Shown: positions 10,793 to 13,192 of the stretch, piece after piece
Position numbering within the stretch: position 1 is the first letter of the stretch
Layout: each line of letters opens with the position of its first letter
Position numbers and translations under genes: made by a program
The notes under the pieces: generated by a model
The model's database searches: none
Seen by the model: the letters and a program-made list of their open reading frames with translations, nothing else
What the model was told of the DNA's origin: nothing
NCBI GenBank assembly: GCA_900549345.1
Contig: UROC01000055.1
Coordinates: 1 to 13,192 of the forward strand
Source: an uncultured Collinsella sp.
Lineage (GTDB): Bacteria > Actinomycetota > Coriobacteriia > Coriobacteriales > Coriobacteriaceae
DNA length: 13,192 nucleotides
Direction: 5' to 3'

Positions 10793-13192
10793 TTAGTCGT
10801 CGTCGCTCGCACCCAGCTGCTGCAGCAGCATGAGTGCGGCCGCCACGGGGCCGGTGCCGTCGTTGGCGTCGAGACCGCGGCCCAGGCCGCTGCCTGCGCC
10901 GGCGCCCGCCTTGTAGGGCACCGATAGCTTGCGGCTCTTGGGGAAGTTCACCGCGCCATAGCGAGTCTTGAACTCAAAGGCCACCTTCTTGGGCACGTCG
11001 ACGCCCAGGAAGGTAATGCGCCCGCCGCTGAGCGTGACACTCTCGAGCCCCAGGCGCTCGCCGCGAATACGAATGCGTGCGCGGTTGAACAGGTTGAGTC
11101 CCGCCAACGGCAGCTCGCCATGCGCGGCCTCAGTCTCTTCCTGCACCTCGTCGATGCTCTCCAGGTCCTCGGCCGCCGCGAGCTTACGGTACACGAGCAC
11201 GCGCTGATCCACCGCCGGCAGGTACTCCTCGGACAAGAAGTAGTCGGCCGGCAGGTTAATGCCCACGTTCGCCGCCTCCACGCCGGCATCGTCGTCGCCG
11301 CGCGCCTCGGCCACGGCCTGGCCCAGCATCTGCGTAAACAGGTCAAAGCCCACGCTCGACAGGTTGCCGTGCTGCTCGGCGCCCATAAGCGAGCCGGCGC
11401 CACGAATCTCCAGGTCGCGCATGGCGATGCGCATGCCGCTGCCCAGGTCCTGGAACTCGGACAGTGCGGTCAGGCGCGCCGTTGCCTCCTCGGTAAGCGG
11501 CAGCTCGCCCGGGAACATAAAGTATGCGTAGGCCTGCGTAGCCGAGCGGCCCACACGGCCCTTGAGCTGGTAGAGCTGTGCCAGGCCCAGGCGCTGCGAA
11601 TCCTCGATGATAAGCGTGTTGGCGCACGCGTTGTCGATACCGCTCTCCACGATGGTCGTGGCAATGAGCACGTCGATCTTTTTGGTCGCGAACTCGATCA
11701 TCACGTCCTCGACCTCGCGCGGGCTCATCTTGCCGTGCGCCACGCCCACGCGCGCCTCGGGCGCGGCCTCGTGCACGCGCGCCACGGCGTCGTCAATGGT
11801 CTTGACGCGATTGGACACGTAGTACACCTGTCCGCCGCGACTCACCTCCAGGCGAATCGCTGCACTCACCACGTCGGGGTCGTACTCCCCCACGTGCACG
11901 ATCACGGGACGACGCCCAGTCGGCGGTGTCGTGATCAGGCTCATGTCGCGCACGCCGCTCGTGGCCATCTGCATGGTTCGCGGAATAGGCGTTGCCGAAA
12001 GCGTGAGCACGTCAATCTGCTCGCGCAGGTTCTTGAGCTGCTCCTTGTGCTGCACGCCAAAGCGCTGTTCCTCGTCGATGATCACCAGGCCCAGGTTCTT
12101 GGGGTTCACATCGGCCGAAAGCAAGCGGTGCGTGCCGATGAGCACGTCGATCGTGCCCTCGGCAAACGCCTTGAGCGCGCGCTTTTGCTGCGCCGGCGTG
12201 CGGAAGCGGCTGAGCACCTCGACCTCAAGGCCAAACGGGGCAAAGCGCTCAAAGAAGGTCTCGTAGTGCTGCTGGGCCAGAATGGTCGTGGGGCAGAGCA
12301 CCATGACCTGACGGCCGGAGTCCACACACTTAAACGCCGCGCGCAGGGCGACCTCGGTCTTGCCAAAGCCCACGTCGCCGCACAGCAGGCGGTCCATGGG
12401 CTTGGGCGCCTCCATGTCGGCCTTAATGTCGGCGATAGCCTCCAGCTGGTCGCGCGTCTCGTCGTAGGGGAAGCTCTCCTCCATCTCGATCTGCTCGGGC
12501 GTATCGGGCGGACAGGCGATACCGGTAATCGACGAGCGGCGCGTATACAGGTCGACCAGATCAAACGCCAGCTTTTTGGCGTTCTTGCGCGCCTTGTTGG
12601 TGGCACGCGTCCAGTCGGCGGTATTGAGCCTAGTCAGGCGCGGCTTGTCGCCGTCGGGGCCAACATAGCGCGTGATGCGGTCGACCTGCTCGAGCGGCAC
12701 GTAGAGCTTGTCGCCATCGGCATATTCCAGCAAAAAGTAGTCGCGCTCCTTGCCGCCCACTTCCTGGCGCGCAATCTCGCTAAAGAGCGCGATGCCATGC
12801 GTTGCGTGCACCACGTAGTCGCCCGGCTTGTAGGGGAACGTGATGTCGGTGATGTCGACATGACGGCTGGGGCGCGCCGCCGAGGCGCCCTGGGTGTCCG
12901 AGATGCTGATCAGGGCGAGCTTCGCCTTGGGGATGATCATGCCGAGGGGGATCTCGACGTCGACGACGTTAACGACGCCGCGGCGCAGCCGGCGCTTGGC
13001 AGCGCCTTCGGTCTCGTCGGGACGCTCGCCGTCGAGGCCGATGTCGAGCCGCTCCTGGATCGGGAGGCCGTGGTCGACGAACGCGAGCTTCATGTCCTCG
13101 CGCGCGCGCAGGTTGGGCGCGCTGAACACCACGGTGTCGTCGTTGTCAATGAGGCTGCGCAGGCGCCCGAACAGCTTGTCCGGATGGCCCGC
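10793..13192 (-). CDS. mfd: Mfd, transcription-repair coupling factor (5' end cut by window)
   Basis: The last 799 residues of Mfd are visible; full proteins are about 1,150-1,200, so the UvrB-like N-terminal part is largely outside the window. Mfd removes RNA polymerase stalled at DNA damage and recruits UvrA. The RNA polymerase-interacting domain includes GDYVVHATHGIALF (near 12790-12830). The RecG-like motor has Walker A GDVGFGKTE (12359-12382), DEEQRFG (about 12060-12080), LSATPIPRT, and GRVGRS (about 11541-11560), followed by the TRG translocation region. The C-terminal D7 domain follows. The end carries a glycine-rich stretch (GAGAGSGLGRG) and an acidic tail (SDDD) that look lineage-specific. 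The frame is open to the right edge with no stop, so the true start lies outside. An internal GTG at 13132 is not a real start. Confidence 0.97.
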   Translation of the reverse strand, partial: AGHPDKLFGRLRSLIDNDDTVVFSAPNLRAREDMKLAFVDHGLPIQERLDIGLDGERPDETEGAAKRRLRRGVVNVVDVEIPLGMIIPKAKLALISISDTQGASAARPSRHVDITDITFPYKPGDYVVHATHGIALFSEIARQEVGGKERDYFLLEYADGDKLYVPLEQVDRITRYVGPDGDKPRLTRLNTADWTRATNKARKNAKKLAFDLVDLYTRRSSITGIACPPDTPEQIEMEESFPYDETRDQLEAIADIKADMEAPKPMDRLLCGDVGFGKTEVALRAAFKCVDSGRQVMVLCPTTILAQQHYETFFERFAPFGLEVEVLSRFRTPAQQKRALKAFAEGTIDVLIGTHRLLSADVNPKNLGLVIIDEEQRFGVQHKEQLKNLREQIDVLTLSATPIPRTMQMATSGVRDMSLITTPPTGRRPVIVHVGEYDPDVVSAAIRLEVSRGGQVYYVSNRVKTIDDAVARVHEAAPEARVGVAHGKMSPREVEDVMIEFATKKIDVLIATTIVESGIDNACANTLIIEDSQRLGLAQLYQLKGRVGRSATQAYAYFMFPGELPLTEEATARLTALSEFQDLGSGMRIAMRDLEIRGAGSLMGAEQHGNLSSVGFDLFTQMLGQAVAEARGDDDAGVEAANVGINLPADYFLSEEYLPAVDQRVLVYRKLAAAEDLESIDEVQEETEAAHGELPLAGLNLFNRARIRIRGERLGLESVTLSGGRITFLGVDVPKKVAFEFKTRYGAVNFPKSRKLSVPYKAGAGAGSGLGRGLDANDGTGPVAAALMLLQQLGASDDD

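Overview
This is a GC-rich bacterial window of 13.2 kb. The layout and families (mannose-family PTS, FrlB-like SIS proteins, short intergenic palindromes with a GGGAC core) suggest a gut coriobacterium such as Collinsella. The genus is an inference from gene content and style, not from a marker gene. All genes are on the minus strand except one GntR regulator. The genes at both ends are cut by the window edges.

Positions 1-558 hold the start of a beta-phosphoglucomutase-like HAD phosphatase gene. Positions 719-4494 hold a minus-strand operon: fused PTS EIIA-EIIB, EIIC, EIID and a SIS-domain deglycase, closed by a good intrinsic terminator (652-688). Next come a DMT/EamA permease (4699-5781), a 250-bp repeat-filled spacer, and a second SIS deglycase (6069-7061). 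The second deglycase is divergent from a GntR/UTRA regulator (7267-7989). The shared intergenic region carries repeated ATACA-type elements at an exact 11-bp period, which are likely operators.

Together these genes read as a locus for taking up and breaking down Amadori compounds (glycated amino acids). The PTS would import and phosphorylate the fructosamine, the SIS deglycases would split the 6-phospho product into glucose-6-phosphate and the free amine, and the GntR protein would sense a pathway intermediate. The layout resembles Salmonella gfr, which also pairs a mannose-family PTS with two deglycases, but here the regulator is of FrlR type. The EamA permease shares a 16-bp promoter motif with the PTS operon and could export the released amine; that role is a hypothesis.

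Positions 7998-8115 are a compound palindrome: a 40-bp perfect inverted repeat whose arms are each a hairpin. It fits exactly between the convergent stop codons of the GntR and GNAT genes. From 8114 to the end lie housekeeping-type minus-strand genes: a PAT-like GNAT acetyltransferase, a threonine aldolase-family PLP enzyme, a PAP2 phosphatase, and most of mfd (transcription-repair coupling factor), which runs off the right edge.
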